Below the pieces are notes generated by a model. That model had not been told where the DNA came from. It saw only the letters and a list, made by a program, of their open reading frames with translations, and ran no database searches. This document shows positions 17,722 through 26,418 of a DNA stretch of 64,000 nt, in pieces. This DNA comes from Hyphomicrobiales bacterium (GTDB taxonomy: Bacteria > Pseudomonadota > Alphaproteobacteria > Rhizobiales > Beijerinckiaceae). Numbering within the stretch: position 1 is the stretch's first letter; every line of letters starts with the position of its first letter. The stretch lies in NCBI GenBank assembly GCA_026400555.1, contig JAPLOW010000170.1, positions 1-64,000 of the forward strand, given 5' to 3'. The position numbers and the translations under genes are program-made.

Positions 17722-17733
17722 GCCAATCGTTAA
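17719..17733 (-). promoter_or_regulatory. CtrA-like box upstream of fliF (distal)
   Basis: The plus strand reads TTAGCCAATCGTTAA, that is TTAG-N7-TTAA, or TTAA-N7-CTAA on the fliF strand. It lies about 165 bases upstream of the fliF start and 19 bases past the sciP stop. The pair of boxes 73 bases apart in one gap makes chance less likely. Confidence 0.55.
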
Positions 17734-17751
17734 CGGGCTGAACTGTTGTGC

Positions 17752-18027
17752 TTACTGCCGGTAGTGCTGGATGCGCGTTGTGCGCAAACCGGCGAGGCCG
17801 TGCTGGTCGATGGAAAGCTGCCAGCTGAGAAACTCCTCGGTGGTCAGCGTGTAGCGCTGACAGGCATCCTCAAGGCTGAGCAAGCCGCCGCGCACCGCCG
17901 CGACAACCTCGGCCTTGCGGCGGATCACCCAGCGATGGGTGCCCGGAGGCGGCAGATCGGCGATCGTCAAAGGGCTCCCGTCGGGACCGATGACATACTT
18001 CACTCGTGGTCTAAGACCCTCGGTCAT
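17752..18027 (-). CDS. sciP: CtrA inhibitor protein SciP (DUF1153)
   Basis: A 91-residue protein beginning MTEGLRPRVKYVIGPDGSPL and continuing with PPPGTHRWVIRRKAEVVAAV, LEDACQRYTLTTEEFLSWQ and a C-terminal IQHYRQ. This is the DUF1153 pattern of SciP, a small helix-turn-helix protein that in Caulobacter binds CtrA and blocks its transcription activation early in the cell cycle. The longer open frame upstream of 18027 runs antisense-like through flgD and is not coding. A CtrA-like box lies 57 bases upstream and a terminator follows. The neighbours flgD-fliK and fliF match the position I recall for sciP in Caulobacter. Confidence 0.94.
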   Translation of the reverse strand: MTEGLRPRVKYVIGPDGSPLTIADLPPPGTHRWVIRRKAEVVAAVRGGLLSLEDACQRYTLTTEEFLSWQLSIDQHGLAGLRTTRIQHYRQ

Positions 18028-18083
18028 TTTACGCTCACACAACTCTACAGACCAATGTCCGAGGCAATGTACGCGCATGCCGC

Positions 18084-18098
18084 TTAAAATTTGGCTAA
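18084..18098 (-). promoter_or_regulatory. CtrA-like box upstream of sciP
   Basis: The plus strand reads TTAAAATTTGGCTAA, that is TTAA-N7-CTAA. It sits 57 bases upstream of the sciP start in the 140-base gap after flgD, which is AT-richer than its flanks. CtrA activation of sciP is known in Caulobacter; here it is inferred from the motif. Confidence 0.55.
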
Positions 18099-18167
18099 GG
18101 CCATCCAGCCCGCAAGAATCAGCTGATCCGCTCTCTGCTTGTGCCGTCACACGCGGCTCCCGCACGG

Positions 18168-18839
18168 CTAGAGGCGGCTCACGGATTTCACCTTGTCGAC
18201 CGGAATGCGGGACGTCCCGATCACAAGGACCGGGGTGTCGCCGCTGAAGTCGGCTCCGTCGACAATGCCGGTAACCTCGGTCTTCACGTCGATGCGATTG
18301 CGCTGTGCGTCGGATGCGTCGACGACAATCGAGTAGTCGCCGTCCGGCGCTTTGAGGCCGGTCGCCTTGCTGCCATCCCATTTGAAGGTCTGCGCACCAG
18401 CTGTCAGGGCGACCGTCTTCGTCTGCACGATGTTGCCGCTCTTGTCCTTGATCGTGATCGTGGCGTTGCCCCCGCGCGGCGCGTCCAGACGCCACTCTGC
18501 GGCGTTGTTCTTCAATTGGCTGGTCGAACCGTCCATGGTCACGCGGTTCCCGACGAAGCTCATCGCATTGGCCGTGCTCGTGGACTTGCTCATGTTGAGC
18601 AACGAGGTCAGCGTCTCGTTCTGCTTCAACTGCTGCTCGACCTGCGCGAACTGGACAAGCTGCTGGGTGAACTGGTTTGTGTCGAGCGGCGCAGTCGGGT
18701 CCTGGTTCTTCAGCTGCGTGGTCAGCAACTGCAGGAACTGGTCGAAGTTGCCGGCGATCTGGGCGCGATTATCCTTCTTGCCGGTCGACGTGGTCGCAGC
18801 GGCGTTTGAAGCGGATTGTGCGGCTGCGATCGTGGTCAT
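18168..18839 (-). CDS. flgD: Flagellar hook cap (scaffold) protein FlgD
   Basis: A 223-residue protein of normal FlgD length. The N-terminal signature is QFLQLLTTQLKNQDPTAPLD followed by TNQFTQQLVQFAQVEQ, and the C-terminal Ig-like domain contains FKWDGSKATGLKAPDGDYSI. FlgD caps the growing hook and is exported through the flagellar system. It begins 12 bases after fliK on the same strand, so the two are co-transcribed; sciP follows after 140 bases with its own likely promoter. Confidence 0.95.
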   Translation of the reverse strand: MTTIAAAQSASNAAATTSTGKKDNRAQIAGNFDQFLQLLTTQLKNQDPTAPLDTNQFTQQLVQFAQVEQQLKQNETLTSLLNMSKSTSTANAMSFVGNRVTMDGSTSQLKNNAAEWRLDAPRGGNATITIKDKSGNIVQTKTVALTAGAQTFKWDGSKATGLKAPDGDYSIVVDASDAQRNRIDVKTEVTGIVDGADFSGDTPVLVIGTSRIPVDKVKSVSRL

Positions 18840-18851
18840 GGCCTTGTCTCC

Positions 18852-20171
18852 TCAGATCGAGCGGTCGAGCGCGCCGACATGCAGCGAGCGGCGGACGGGA
18901 ATGTCGGCAGGCAGGATAGTCGGCGCGGCGGCAGCCTTGCGCGCACGCCCACCGATTTCGTCGGTGAAGGCCTCGCTGCGCTGCTGGTTCGATTGCTGGC
19001 CGTGATCGCGCAAGGTGATGTCGATGCCGCTATCGCTTGACTTGAGGCCGGCCTGCTCGAAAGCACGTTCGAGCGTCCTCGCCTCGCGTTGCAGCAGGTG
19101 CAGCGTCTCGACACGATCAACAACGACCTTGGCGCTGACGGACTTGTCGTCGCCGATCTCGAGTCGCACGTCGACGCGACCCAACTCCGCCGGGTCGAGC
19201 CTGATCTGGAACTCGCGCGCGCCCTGCAAGGCCCGCAACCCGATCTCGATCGGCACAGCGCTGGGCGGGATCGCCTTGGCGAGGTGCGCCTCCGCCCCCT
19301 CCGGCCTCGGCGGCTGAAGGATGGATGCCGGCGGCGCGGATGGGTTGGCCGCGACCTGCAGGTTCGACAGGAGCGTGTCAAGCTGGGAGCCCTCGGCCGG
19401 ACGGTGCACGGCGGCTTGCGCTGCCTGCGCCTGCTGAGGTTGTTCGACGCGCTGCGCCAGTTCGGACGCGCCCTTGTCGCCCGCAATCAGCTCGGCTGGG
19501 AGCCCGTCTCCCGGCTTCTGCGCCTTGACACCGGCCTTGAGGCCAGACTGCGCGACCACTGCCGTGGCGGGCTGTTGAGACAAGGACTCGCTGGCAGCAT
19601 CCGGCGCAGGCAACCCGGACGGGAGCGGCGCAACAACCGTCTTGTCCGGAACGGAAATCGCCGGGGTAGCAACAACCGCGTTGCCTGCCGGCGGCGCGGA
19701 TGGGTTGGGTGCGGAAGCTTCTCCACCCTCCACTGGCAGGATGATGGCAGCCACCGCTTCAGCAAGCGGAGGGACCTGGACCAGGACAGGTGTTGCCAAG
19801 TCCTGCGCCGCAGTCTCGGTCTTGAACGCCGCGTCTTTATCCGTGGCTGGTTTCTCATCCACAGTCACCGCGACAGCAGGCCCGGTTGCGTCTTCAGTTT
19901 TGGAGGCCGTCTCAGCTGGCCGTTGGTCCTTGGGCTTTTCAGTCGATGGCGAAGCATCATCGCGGCCGGCTTCGGGAACGTCCATCGCAGGCGCCTGCGT
20001 TGTGGATTTGCCGATCTTGACCGGCGCGCGCGAGGGGGCCTCGTCGCGGGGAGGCTCCGGGGGCAACGCGAATGCCCGCTCCTGCGCGGAACGGTCTTCG
20101 GCGCGTGACGGCGCAGCCGGGCGTGCCGGCAACGGATTGGACAGGCTCAAGGCAGCGGCGCTGATAATCAA
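18852..20171 (-). CDS. fliK: Flagellar hook-length control protein FliK
   Basis: A 439-residue protein with a long low-complexity Pro/Ala/Thr-rich N-terminal two-thirds and a C-terminal Flg_hook domain (about 325-420) marked by LRALQGAREFQIRLDPAELG and RVDVRLEIGD. FliK is exported during hook growth and switches the export gate to filament substrates through contact with FlhB. The start is uncertain: TTG at 20171 is the first possible codon after an in-frame stop, with a weak GAGAG upstream, and the next ATG would remove about 64 residues. It heads the flgD operon; 233 bases with no visible gene separate it from mnmA. Confidence 0.88.
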   Translation of the reverse strand: MIISAAALSLSNPLPARPAAPSRAEDRSAQERAFALPPEPPRDEAPSRAPVKIGKSTTQAPAMDVPEAGRDDASPSTEKPKDQRPAETASKTEDATGPAVAVTVDEKPATDKDAAFKTETAAQDLATPVLVQVPPLAEAVAAIILPVEGGEASAPNPSAPPAGNAVVATPAISVPDKTVVAPLPSGLPAPDAASESLSQQPATAVVAQSGLKAGVKAQKPGDGLPAELIAGDKGASELAQRVEQPQQAQAAQAAVHRPAEGSQLDTLLSNLQVAANPSAPPASILQPPRPEGAEAHLAKAIPPSAVPIEIGLRALQGAREFQIRLDPAELGRVDVRLEIGDDKSVSAKVVVDRVETLHLLQREARTLERAFEQAGLKSSDSGIDITLRDHGQQSNQQRSEAFTDEIGGRARKAAAAPTILPADIPVRRSLHVGALDRSI

Positions 20172-20404
20172 CTGTTACTCTCATTCTGAAGGGCCATGCC
20201 ACTTTACCAGCAAGCATTGCGCCAGCTCTTTTCGCTCCTCAAGCCATTGTCAGAAAAGGACTTTCTGTAAGGAAGCTCTCATCCGGGAAGGCCGTACAAA
20301 GCAGTTTGTGCTGGCAGTGCGGCAAAATCTGCCGCCTGCGCCGCATTTCCGTGACGCGCAAACCGGCTGGCATCGCCTCATGAACCGCCCTATATGGTGC
20401 TTGC

Positions 20405-21616
20405 GTGTCATCTGACAGTGCCACAAACCAGGATCAGGAGCCTTTGCCGAACTCGCTGGACATCGCCAAGCCGCCTCACGAAACCCGCGTCGTCGTGGCG
20501 ATGTCGGGAGGTGTGGATTCGTCCGTGGTTGCGGCGCTGCTCAAGTTCCAAGGCTATGAGGTCATCGGGGTCACGCTGCAACTTTACGATCATGGTGCAG
20601 CCGTGCACCGGGCAGGATCGTGCTGCGCCGGCCAGGATATCCACGACGCCCGCCGTGTGGCGGAAGCCATCGGCATTCCGCATTACGTACTCGACTATGA
20701 AAGCCGCTTCCGCAACGAGGTGATGGAGCGCTTCGCGGACAGCTACCTGTCCGGCGAAACCCCGATCCCCTGCGTCGATTGCAACCGCACCGTCAAGTTC
20801 CGCGACCTGCTCGGTCTCGCACGTGAACTTGACGCCGACGCGCTGGCGACCGGCCACTATGTCGTTTCCAAAGCCGGTCCGGATGGCCACCGCACGCTGC
20901 ACCGCGCCGCCGATGAAGGCCGCGATCAGAGCTATTTCCTCTACGCCACGACGCAGGACCAGCTGGACCTCCTGCGCTTCCCGCTGGGCGAGCTGCCCAA
21001 GAGCCGCACACGCGAGCTGGCGGCCGAACTCGGCCTCGCCATCGCCGACAAGCCGGACAGCCAGGATATCTGTTTTGTCCCCTCGGGCCGCTACGCCGAC
21101 GTCATCGAGCGGCTCCGGCCTGGCGCGTCCCGGCCAGGCGAGGTCGTGGACCTTAGCGGCCAGGTGCTCGGCCATCACGATGGCATTCTTCGTTTCACGG
21201 TTGGCCAGCGCAAGGGCATCGGCGTGGCGGCAAGCGAGGCGCTCTATGTCGTCAGGCTGGATGCCGACACGGCGCGCGTCATCGTCGGGCCGCGCAGCGC
21301 GCTCGCAACAAAGACCGTCCGGGTCCGGGACATGAACTGGCTTGGCGCGCCCCTGACCGGCGATGTTGTCGACGGCATCGAGGTCGCGGCCCGCGTCCGC
21401 TCGACCCGCGCCCCAAAGCCGGCGCTGCTGCGCCGCATCGGCGGCGAGTGGCTCGTGGAATTGCTTGATGCCGAAGAGGGCGTCGCGCCGGGACAGGCCT
21501 GCGTGCTGTATGACAGCGCCCGGCCGGATGCGCGCGTGCTTGGCGGCGGTATCATCCAGCCGGTCGCGCGGGTAGCGGCCAACCCGCCGGCCGCCGCGCT
21601 CGCCACCGGTGCCTGA
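20405..21616 (+). CDS. mnmA: tRNA-specific 2-thiouridylase MnmA
   Basis: A 403-residue enzyme that thiolates U34 of tRNAs for Glu, Gln and Lys. The PP-loop is [14 protein letters not shown] near residue 33. The catalytic cysteines are visible in [17 protein letters not shown] and in [15 protein letters not shown]. The C-terminal beta-barrel domains follow ([14 protein letters not shown]). GTG at 20405 is the likely start; the N-terminal 25 residues before the core are not conserved. pmtA follows after 26 bases in the same direction. Confidence 0.96.
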   Translation: MSSDSATNQDQEPLPNSLDIAKPPHETRVVVAMSGGVDSSVVAALLKFQGYEVIGVTLQLYDHGAAVHRAGSCCAGQDIHDARRVAEAIGIPHYVLDYESRFRNEVMERFADSYLSGETPIPCVDCNRTVKFRDLLGLARELDADALATGHYVVSKAGPDGHRTLHRAADEGRDQSYFLYATTQDQLDLLRFPLGELPKSRTRELAAELGLAIADKPDSQDICFVPSGRYADVIERLRPGASRPGEVVDLSGQVLGHHDGILRFTVGQRKGIGVAASEALYVVRLDADTARVIVGPRSALATKTVRVRDMNWLGAPLTGDVVDGIEVAARVRSTRAPKPALLRRIGGEWLVELLDAEEGVAPGQACVLYDSARPDARVLGGGIIQPVARVAANPPAAALATGA

Positions 21617-21642
21617 CATCCCCAGAACGGACCTCCCCTGCC

Positions 21643-22281
21643 ATGCCGGTGACCTATGACCTTGAGGGCCAGAAGCGCGTCTATCGTGTCTGGGCGAAAT
21701 TCTACGACCAGGTCTATGTCCAATTGCTGGCGCGGGCCCAGCGCGAGGCGGTCGATGCCGCGGTGGCCTGCGGGCGTGACATTCTGGAGATCGGCGTCGG
21801 AACAGGGCTGACCCTGCCCTATTTTCCCGCAGACAAAAAGGTTGTTGGCGTCGATCTGTCCGAAGACATGCTTCAGGTCGCCAGCCGCAAGGTTCGTGAA
21901 CGCGGCCTTCGCGCCGTCATCGGGCTCAGCGTCATGGACGCATGCCGCCTGGGGTTTGCCGACGAGGCTTTCGATGCCGTCACCGCCCAGTTCGTGATCA
22001 CCCTGGTGCCGGATCCGGAACAGGCGCTCGACGAAATGGACCGCGTGCTCAGACCGGGCGGCGAAATCGTGGTTTCAAGCCGGCTGGTGGCGTCGGAGGG
22101 TCCGGGCGCAGCGTTCTGGTCGGCGCTCGCGCCGCTCGCCAAGAAAGTCGGCTGGAGTACGGATTTCAAGGTCAGCCGCATCACGGACTGGGGACAGCGC
22201 ACAGGGCGCTACCAGACGACCCATGTCGGAAAGGGCTACTTCAAGGTGGTCCGCCTCAAGAAGCTCGCGGCGCGGCCGTGA
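21643..22281 (+). CDS. pmtA: Phosphatidylethanolamine N-methyltransferase PmtA
   Basis: A 212-residue class I SAM methyltransferase. Motif I is ILEIGVGTGLTLPYF, motif II VVGVDLSEDML, and the later LRPGGEIVVSSRL is motif III. The N-terminal QKRVYRVWAKFYDQVYVQLL matches the Rhodobacter-type PmtA, which methylates phosphatidylethanolamine stepwise to phosphatidylcholine at the inner membrane. The related ubiquinone-biosynthesis methyltransferases are the main alternative. It lies just downstream of mnmA and ends six bases before a convergent tRNA gene. Confidence 0.83.
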   Translation: MPVTYDLEGQKRVYRVWAKFYDQVYVQLLARAQREAVDAAVACGRDILEIGVGTGLTLPYFPADKKVVGVDLSEDMLQVASRKVRERGLRAVIGLSVMDACRLGFADEAFDAVTAQFVITLVPDPEQALDEMDRVLRPGGEIVVSSRLVASEGPGAAFWSALAPLAKKVGWSTDFKVSRITDWGQRTGRYQTTHVGKGYFKVVRLKKLAARP

Positions 22282-22286
22282 AGGAT

Positions 22287-22363
22287 TGGTAGCAGTGACC
22301 AGACTTGAACTGGTGACCTACGGGTTATGAATCCGTCGCTCTAACCAACTGAGCTACACTGCT
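22287..22363 (-). tRNA. tRNA-Met (CAT anticodon)
   Basis: The minus strand folds as a 77-base tRNA with a perfect acceptor stem (AGCAGTG with CACTGCT), D arm GCTC/GAGC, anticodon loop TTCATAA, T arm ACCAG-TTCAAGT-CTGGT, discriminator A and encoded CCA. The C11-G24 pair and full acceptor pairing rule out the initiator. The anticodon stem closes with an A.C mismatch next to the loop. A CAT anticodon could also be tRNA-Ile2 after lysidine modification; elongator Met is preferred but not proven. Confidence 0.9.
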
Positions 22364-22421
22364 GCCGCTGGTGCGTATAGCCAGCATAGTGGAGGGTTTC
22401 AACCCCGCCCAGCAAATTCGC

Positions 22422-22667
22422 TCACTCGGCAAGCTGAATTCTCGACGCCGGCTCGACCGGAGCGGTGGCGCCGCGGCTGGTCATCTCGGCATACATCGCC
22501 TTGATCATGGTGCTGGCTGTCTTTTCGAACAGGAAGGGCAGCAGCGCGTGGGTGAAGGCCGCACACGATGCGAGAAACAGGCGCCCCGAATAGCTCATCG
22601 CATGGCCGAAGTGCTGGCCAAAGCTCTCGCCAAGGGCTTGCGGATGACGGGTGAATGGGTTGGACAT
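22422..22667 (-). CDS. DUF6356 family small membrane protein
   Basis: An 81-residue protein with a conserved-looking HPQALGESFGQHFGHAMSYS segment, then a hydrophobic stretch LFLASCAAFTHALLPFLFEK that would form one membrane helix. I recognise the pattern as DUF6356, a family of unknown function common in alphaproteobacteria. It is transcribed alone, away from the tRNA and divergent from the Lrp-type regulator. Confidence 0.72.
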   Translation of the reverse strand: MSNPFTRHPQALGESFGQHFGHAMSYSGRLFLASCAAFTHALLPFLFEKTASTMIKAMYAEMTSRGATAPVEPASRIQLAE

Positions 22668-22788
22668 CGCGCTCTCCTTAACACCTGCCCAACGATAGCC
22701 GGCTGCGCGGCAAAACTTATCCCGAATATCTTGATTGTTTGCGCAAAAGGCGAGATAGTTTTTGCCATCAACACATATTCAAGAGACA

Positions 22789-23262
22789 ATGTCCCACCAG
22801 ATCGACACGATCGACAAACGCATCCTTACCGAACTTCAACGCAATTCGGACCTGTCACTCGATGCACTGAGCGAACGGATCGCCCTGTCGCGCAATGCCT
22901 GCTGGCGGCGCATCCAGCAGCTTGAGGCCGCCGGCATCATCAGGGGCCGCGTGGCGCTGCTTGAGCCGCACGCGCTCAACCTCGGCCTCTCGGTCTTCAT
23001 CGTGGTGCGCACCGGCCGGCACAATGCCGACTGGGCGCGGGCGTTCCGCACCGCGATTGCCGAGCTTCCCGAAATCATCGGGGCCTACCGCACGGCGGGC
23101 GACATTGATTACATCCTGCGCGCCCGCGTGCCGGATGTCGCGGCCTATGACCGGCTATATCAACGCCTGATTGCGCGGGTCGACATGACTGATGTCTCCG
23201 CCAGCTTTGTGATGGAAGAGATCAAGGACACCCACGAACTGCCGATGACCTATCTGCCCTGA
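22789..23262 (+). CDS. Lrp/AsnC family transcriptional regulator
   Basis: A 157-residue protein with an N-terminal winged helix-turn-helix (QIDTIDKRILTELQRNSDLS, then ALSERIALSRNACWRRIQQL) and a C-terminal RAM ligand-binding domain (GAYRTAGDIDYILRARVPD). Such regulators form octamers that sense amino acids. The ATG at 22789 fits the family N-terminus; the frame is open to an upstream TTG at 22762. The target is unknown; neighbours are a DUF6356 gene upstream and the convergent idonate dehydrogenase gene eight bases downstream. Confidence 0.88.
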   Translation: MSHQIDTIDKRILTELQRNSDLSLDALSERIALSRNACWRRIQQLEAAGIIRGRVALLEPHALNLGLSVFIVVRTGRHNADWARAFRTAIAELPEIIGAYRTAGDIDYILRARVPDVAAYDRLYQRLIARVDMTDVSASFVMEEIKDTHELPMTYLP

Positions 23263-23270
23263 CGGCGCAC

Positions 23271-24302
23271 TCAGAAGCTAAGCTGCACCTTCATGGCCTG
23301 CGAGCGGTCACCGGCGAGTTCAAAGGCCACTAACGCATCATCGACAGCCAAGGTGTGGCTGATCAGCGGTTTCACATCGACCAGCTTCCGGCTGATCATC
23401 CGGACGGCCAGCCCGAACTCCTCGTGGAAGCGGAATGTGCCGCGCAACTCGATCTCCTTGGCGACCACGGTGTTGAGCGGCAGGCTTACCTCGCCGCCCA
23501 GCCCCAGTGTAACGATCACGCCGCCCGGCCGCACCACGTCCAGCGCGGCGCGCAGCGCGTGGCCGTTGCCGGACGCCTCGAGACAGACGTCGAACTGTCC
23601 CTTCTCGGCCTTGTAAGGGTCCAGCGCCTCCGGATGCGCCGCCGTGTTCAGCGCCACATCCGCCCCGGCTGACCGGGCATAGGCCAGGGGCTGGTTGGCG
23701 ATGTCGGTGACGACGATTTCCGCCGCCCCGGCCCGGCGCGCCGCGATCGCCGCCAGCACGCCGATCGGACCGGAGCCGGTGACCAGTACGCGTGCGCCCA
23801 GAAGCGGCCCGGCCCGCCGCGCCGCATGCAGGCAGACTGCGAGGGGCTCGGCCATCGCCGCTTCGCCGAGGCTGACATCACCCGTCACCTCATGGACCTG
23901 CACCGCCTCGCAGACCACCGATTCCCGGAACGCCCCATGCACATGGGGAAAGCGCATTGCGCTGCCATAAAACCGCATGTCGAGGCAGTGCTGCTGCAGG
24001 CCGCGCTGGCAGAAGCGGCAAACGCCGCAAGGCAGGCTGGGACTGACCGCCACCCGTGCGCCAACCGCCACATTCGAGACCCCCTCGCCCAGCGCCTCGA
24101 CGGTTCCGGCGACCTCATGGCCAAGCACCATCGGCTCCTTCAGGCCAATGACCCCGAACCCGCCATGCTGGTAGTAGTGCAGGTCCGAGCCGCAGATCCC
24201 GCCCGCGCCGATCCGCACGCGCACCTGTCCCGGCCCGGGCGCGGCCGCCGCAAGATCGGCGATGCGCAGGTCGCGCGCGGCGTGGATCATGACAGCCTTC
24301 AT
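23271..24302 (-). CDS. idnD: L-idonate 5-dehydrogenase, zinc MDR family
   Basis: A 343-residue medium-chain dehydrogenase. Catalytic zinc ligands are in GGICGSDLHYY and MVLGHEVAGTVEALGEG, the structural zinc cysteines in PCGVCRFCQRGLQQHCLDMR, and the nucleotide loop in LVTGSGPIGVLAAIA. The MRFYGSAMRFPHVHGAFRE stretch is characteristic of L-idonate 5-dehydrogenase, which makes 5-ketogluconate. The start at 24302 follows AAGGAGAGG. It diverges from an idnO-like gene across 88 bases, and the pair would interconvert L-idonate and gluconate. Other polyol dehydrogenases of the family are possible. Confidence 0.83.
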   Translation of the reverse strand: MKAVMIHAARDLRIADLAAAAPGPGQVRVRIGAGGICGSDLHYYQHGGFGVIGLKEPMVLGHEVAGTVEALGEGVSNVAVGARVAVSPSLPCGVCRFCQRGLQQHCLDMRFYGSAMRFPHVHGAFRESVVCEAVQVHEVTGDVSLGEAAMAEPLAVCLHAARRAGPLLGARVLVTGSGPIGVLAAIAARRAGAAEIVVTDIANQPLAYARSAGADVALNTAAHPEALDPYKAEKGQFDVCLEASGNGHALRAALDVVRPGGVIVTLGLGGEVSLPLNTVVAKEIELRGTFRFHEEFGLAVRMISRKLVDVKPLISHTLAVDDALVAFELAGDRSQAMKVQLSF

Positions 24303-24390
24303 CGACCTCTCCTTGTTGTTCAATCTTGCGCGTGCGCGACGGGTGACGAATCCGCGCCCGTCTGATTAGGATCGCGCGCATGGGGAAAAG

Positions 24391-25161
24391 ATGATGACAT
24401 CAACATTGTTCGATCTGAAAGGCCAGATTGCGCTGATCACCGGCTCAAGCACGGGGATCGGCCATGCGCTGGCGGCGGGCTACGCGGCGGCGGGCGTGCA
24501 TGTGGTGCTCAATGGCCGCGATCAGGCACGCCTCGACAGCGCAGCGGCCAGCCTGCGCGCGGCGGGGCATGAGATCAGCACGAGCCGCTTCGATGCAGCC
24601 AGCAGCGCCGAGGTCGGACCGGAAGTCGAGCGCATCGAAGCCGAGATCGGCCCGATCGACATCCTGATCAACAATGCCGGCATGCAGAAGCGTGGCCCGC
24701 TGGAGGACTATGCCGAAGATGACTGGTCACGGCTCATGCGCACCAACCTCGACAGCGTCTTCGTGGTGTCCAAGGCCGTCGTGAAGGGCATGATCGCCCG
24801 CCAGCGCGGCGTGATCATCAACATCTGCTCCGTCCAGAGCGAACTTGGCCGCCCCGGCATCGCGCCCTATACCGCCTCGAAGGGCGCCGTGAAGATGCTG
24901 ACCAAGGGCATGGCGATCGACTGGGGCAAGCACGGCATACGCGTCAACGGGATCGGTCCCGGCTATTTCGACACCCAACTGAACAAGGCGCTGGTGGCCG
25001 ACCCGGCCTTCTCCGGCTGGCTCACCGACCGCACGCCCCTCGGCCGTTGGGGCAAGGTCGAGGAACTGGTGGGAGCGGCGATCTTCCTCGCATCCGATGC
25101 CGGCTCGTTCGTCACCGGCCATGTGCTCTACGTCGATGGCGGCGTGACGGCACGCCTTTGA
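24391..25161 (+). CDS. idnO: Gluconate 5-dehydrogenase-like SDR
   Basis: A 256-residue classical short-chain dehydrogenase. The cofactor loop is TGSSTGIGHALA, the structural NNAG is near residue 92, and the catalytic Tyr-Lys pair is in YTASKGAVK near residue 160. Together with the divergent idnD it forms an idonate-gluconate pair that reduces 5-ketogluconate to gluconate. The evidence for the substrate is context and overall pattern rather than a unique residue. A second ATG at 24394 is equally possible as the start. Confidence 0.8.
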   Translation: MMTSTLFDLKGQIALITGSSTGIGHALAAGYAAAGVHVVLNGRDQARLDSAAASLRAAGHEISTSRFDAASSAEVGPEVERIEAEIGPIDILINNAGMQKRGPLEDYAEDDWSRLMRTNLDSVFVVSKAVVKGMIARQRGVIINICSVQSELGRPGIAPYTASKGAVKMLTKGMAIDWGKHGIRVNGIGPGYFDTQLNKALVADPAFSGWLTDRTPLGRWGKVEELVGAAIFLASDAGSFVTGHVLYVDGGVTARL

Positions 25162-25167
25162 CGCTGC

Positions 25168-26367
25168 TCAGGTTCCGATCGCGTCCAGTTCGTCGCCAAG
25201 CACCTCACGCGCCCATTTGAAGGCATTGTTGGCCGCCGGCACACCGATATAGACGGCGGCCTGGATAAGCGCTGCGCGAAGCTCGTGCAGGGACACGCCA
25301 TTGTGCAGGGCGGGCCTGAGATGGAGCTTGAACTCCTCCTCACGGTTGAGCGCGATCATCGTCTGCAAGGTCAGCAGGGAGCGCGTTTTCCACGGCAACG
25401 TCGCATCGCCCCAGACCTCGCCCCAGGCCGTGCGCATGATGAACTCCTGCCACGGGCCGCTGAACGCACCGGCATTGGCCAGCGAGCGCTCGACATGCGC
25501 GGCGCCCAGAACCGCCTTGCGGTTGGCAAGCCCGTCCTCCAGCGCCGCCGGGCGTTGGGCCGGCGCGCCAAGGCGGGCGCGGTTGAGATCAAGCCACGCC
25601 ATCAGCAGCGCGTTGACCTGATCGGGCTGCTCGAGGTTCATGATGTGCGCAGCCGGACTGAGGCGCACGAGTCCGGCCCCGGGAATGGCGTCGCGAATGG
25701 CGTCCTGCAGCGCGGGCGGCGAGGCCGGATCGTCCGCGCCGGAGAACACCAGCGTCGGCGCCGTGATGCCCTTGAGGCCGGCCATCAGATCAAGGTCGCG
25801 GATAGCATCGCAGCAGGCGGCGTAGCCTTCGCGCGGCGTCGCCAGCAGCATCGCTTCGGTGCTGGCGAAAAGTGCGGGCTGCAGGGTGGCGAAGCCGGGT
25901 GTGAACCAGCGCTGCAGGATGGTCGACGCGAACGCCTCGACCCCGCCCTTGCGCACGATCGCGGCGCGCTCGACCCAGGACGCAGGCGCAGCCGTCAGGG
26001 CGAAGGTCGCCATCGGCGTCAGCGAGGCCACCAGATCGGGCCGCCGGATCGCCAGCGCCATGCCGGTCATGCCGCCCAGCGACAGCCCGACGACATGGAC
26101 CGGTGTTTTGCCGAACACGTGCTCGATCAGACCGGCGAGGTCATCAGCCAGATCATTGATCGCCAACGGCCGCCCCGACACCGGTGACTGGCCATGGCCG
26201 CGCGTGTCGTAGCTGAGGCAGCGGAACCGCCCGGTCAGCGCCGCCAGTTGCGGCGCCCACATGGCGCGGTTTGTGCCCAGCGAATTGGAGAACACGACGG
26301 GCGGCGCGCCGGCCGGTCCTCGCACCTCGTAGCTGAGCGTCACGCCATTGATCAGGGCTTCAGGCAT
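25168..26367 (-). CDS. pcaL: Fused 3-oxoadipate enol-lactonase / 4-carboxymuconolactone decarboxylase
   Basis: A 399-residue fusion. Residues 1-260 are an alpha/beta hydrolase with nucleophile elbow VVGLSLGGMTG, an acid near GADDPASPP and a C-terminal His in SPAAHIMNLEQP: the enol-lactonase (PcaD). Residues 275-395 are a carboxymuconolactone decarboxylase domain with EEEFKLHLRPALHNGVS (PcaC). The fusion (often called PcaL) carries out two consecutive steps of protocatechuate breakdown. It is the last gene of the pca run, 51 bases after the broken pcaG. A separate pcaB is not in this window. Confidence 0.92.
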   Translation of the reverse strand: MPEALINGVTLSYEVRGPAGAPPVVFSNSLGTNRAMWAPQLAALTGRFRCLSYDTRGHGQSPVSGRPLAINDLADDLAGLIEHVFGKTPVHVVGLSLGGMTGMALAIRRPDLVASLTPMATFALTAAPASWVERAAIVRKGGVEAFASTILQRWFTPGFATLQPALFASTEAMLLATPREGYAACCDAIRDLDLMAGLKGITAPTLVFSGADDPASPPALQDAIRDAIPGAGLVRLSPAAHIMNLEQPDQVNALLMAWLDLNRARLGAPAQRPAALEDGLANRKAVLGAAHVERSLANAGAFSGPWQEFIMRTAWGEVWGDATLPWKTRSLLTLQTMIALNREEEFKLHLRPALHNGVSLHELRAALIQAAVYIGVPAANNAFKWAREVLGDELDAIGT

Positions 26368-26418
26368 GGCAGGCTTTCCGATATGGTTGGGGCAGGTGGT
26401 TGATGCGTCGGCCCAAGG

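Noticed and set aside
18028-18495. Extension of the sciP frame upstream of 18027
   Set aside because: It is an out-of-frame reading of flgD and the gap, and the DUF1153 protein starts at MTEGLRPR.
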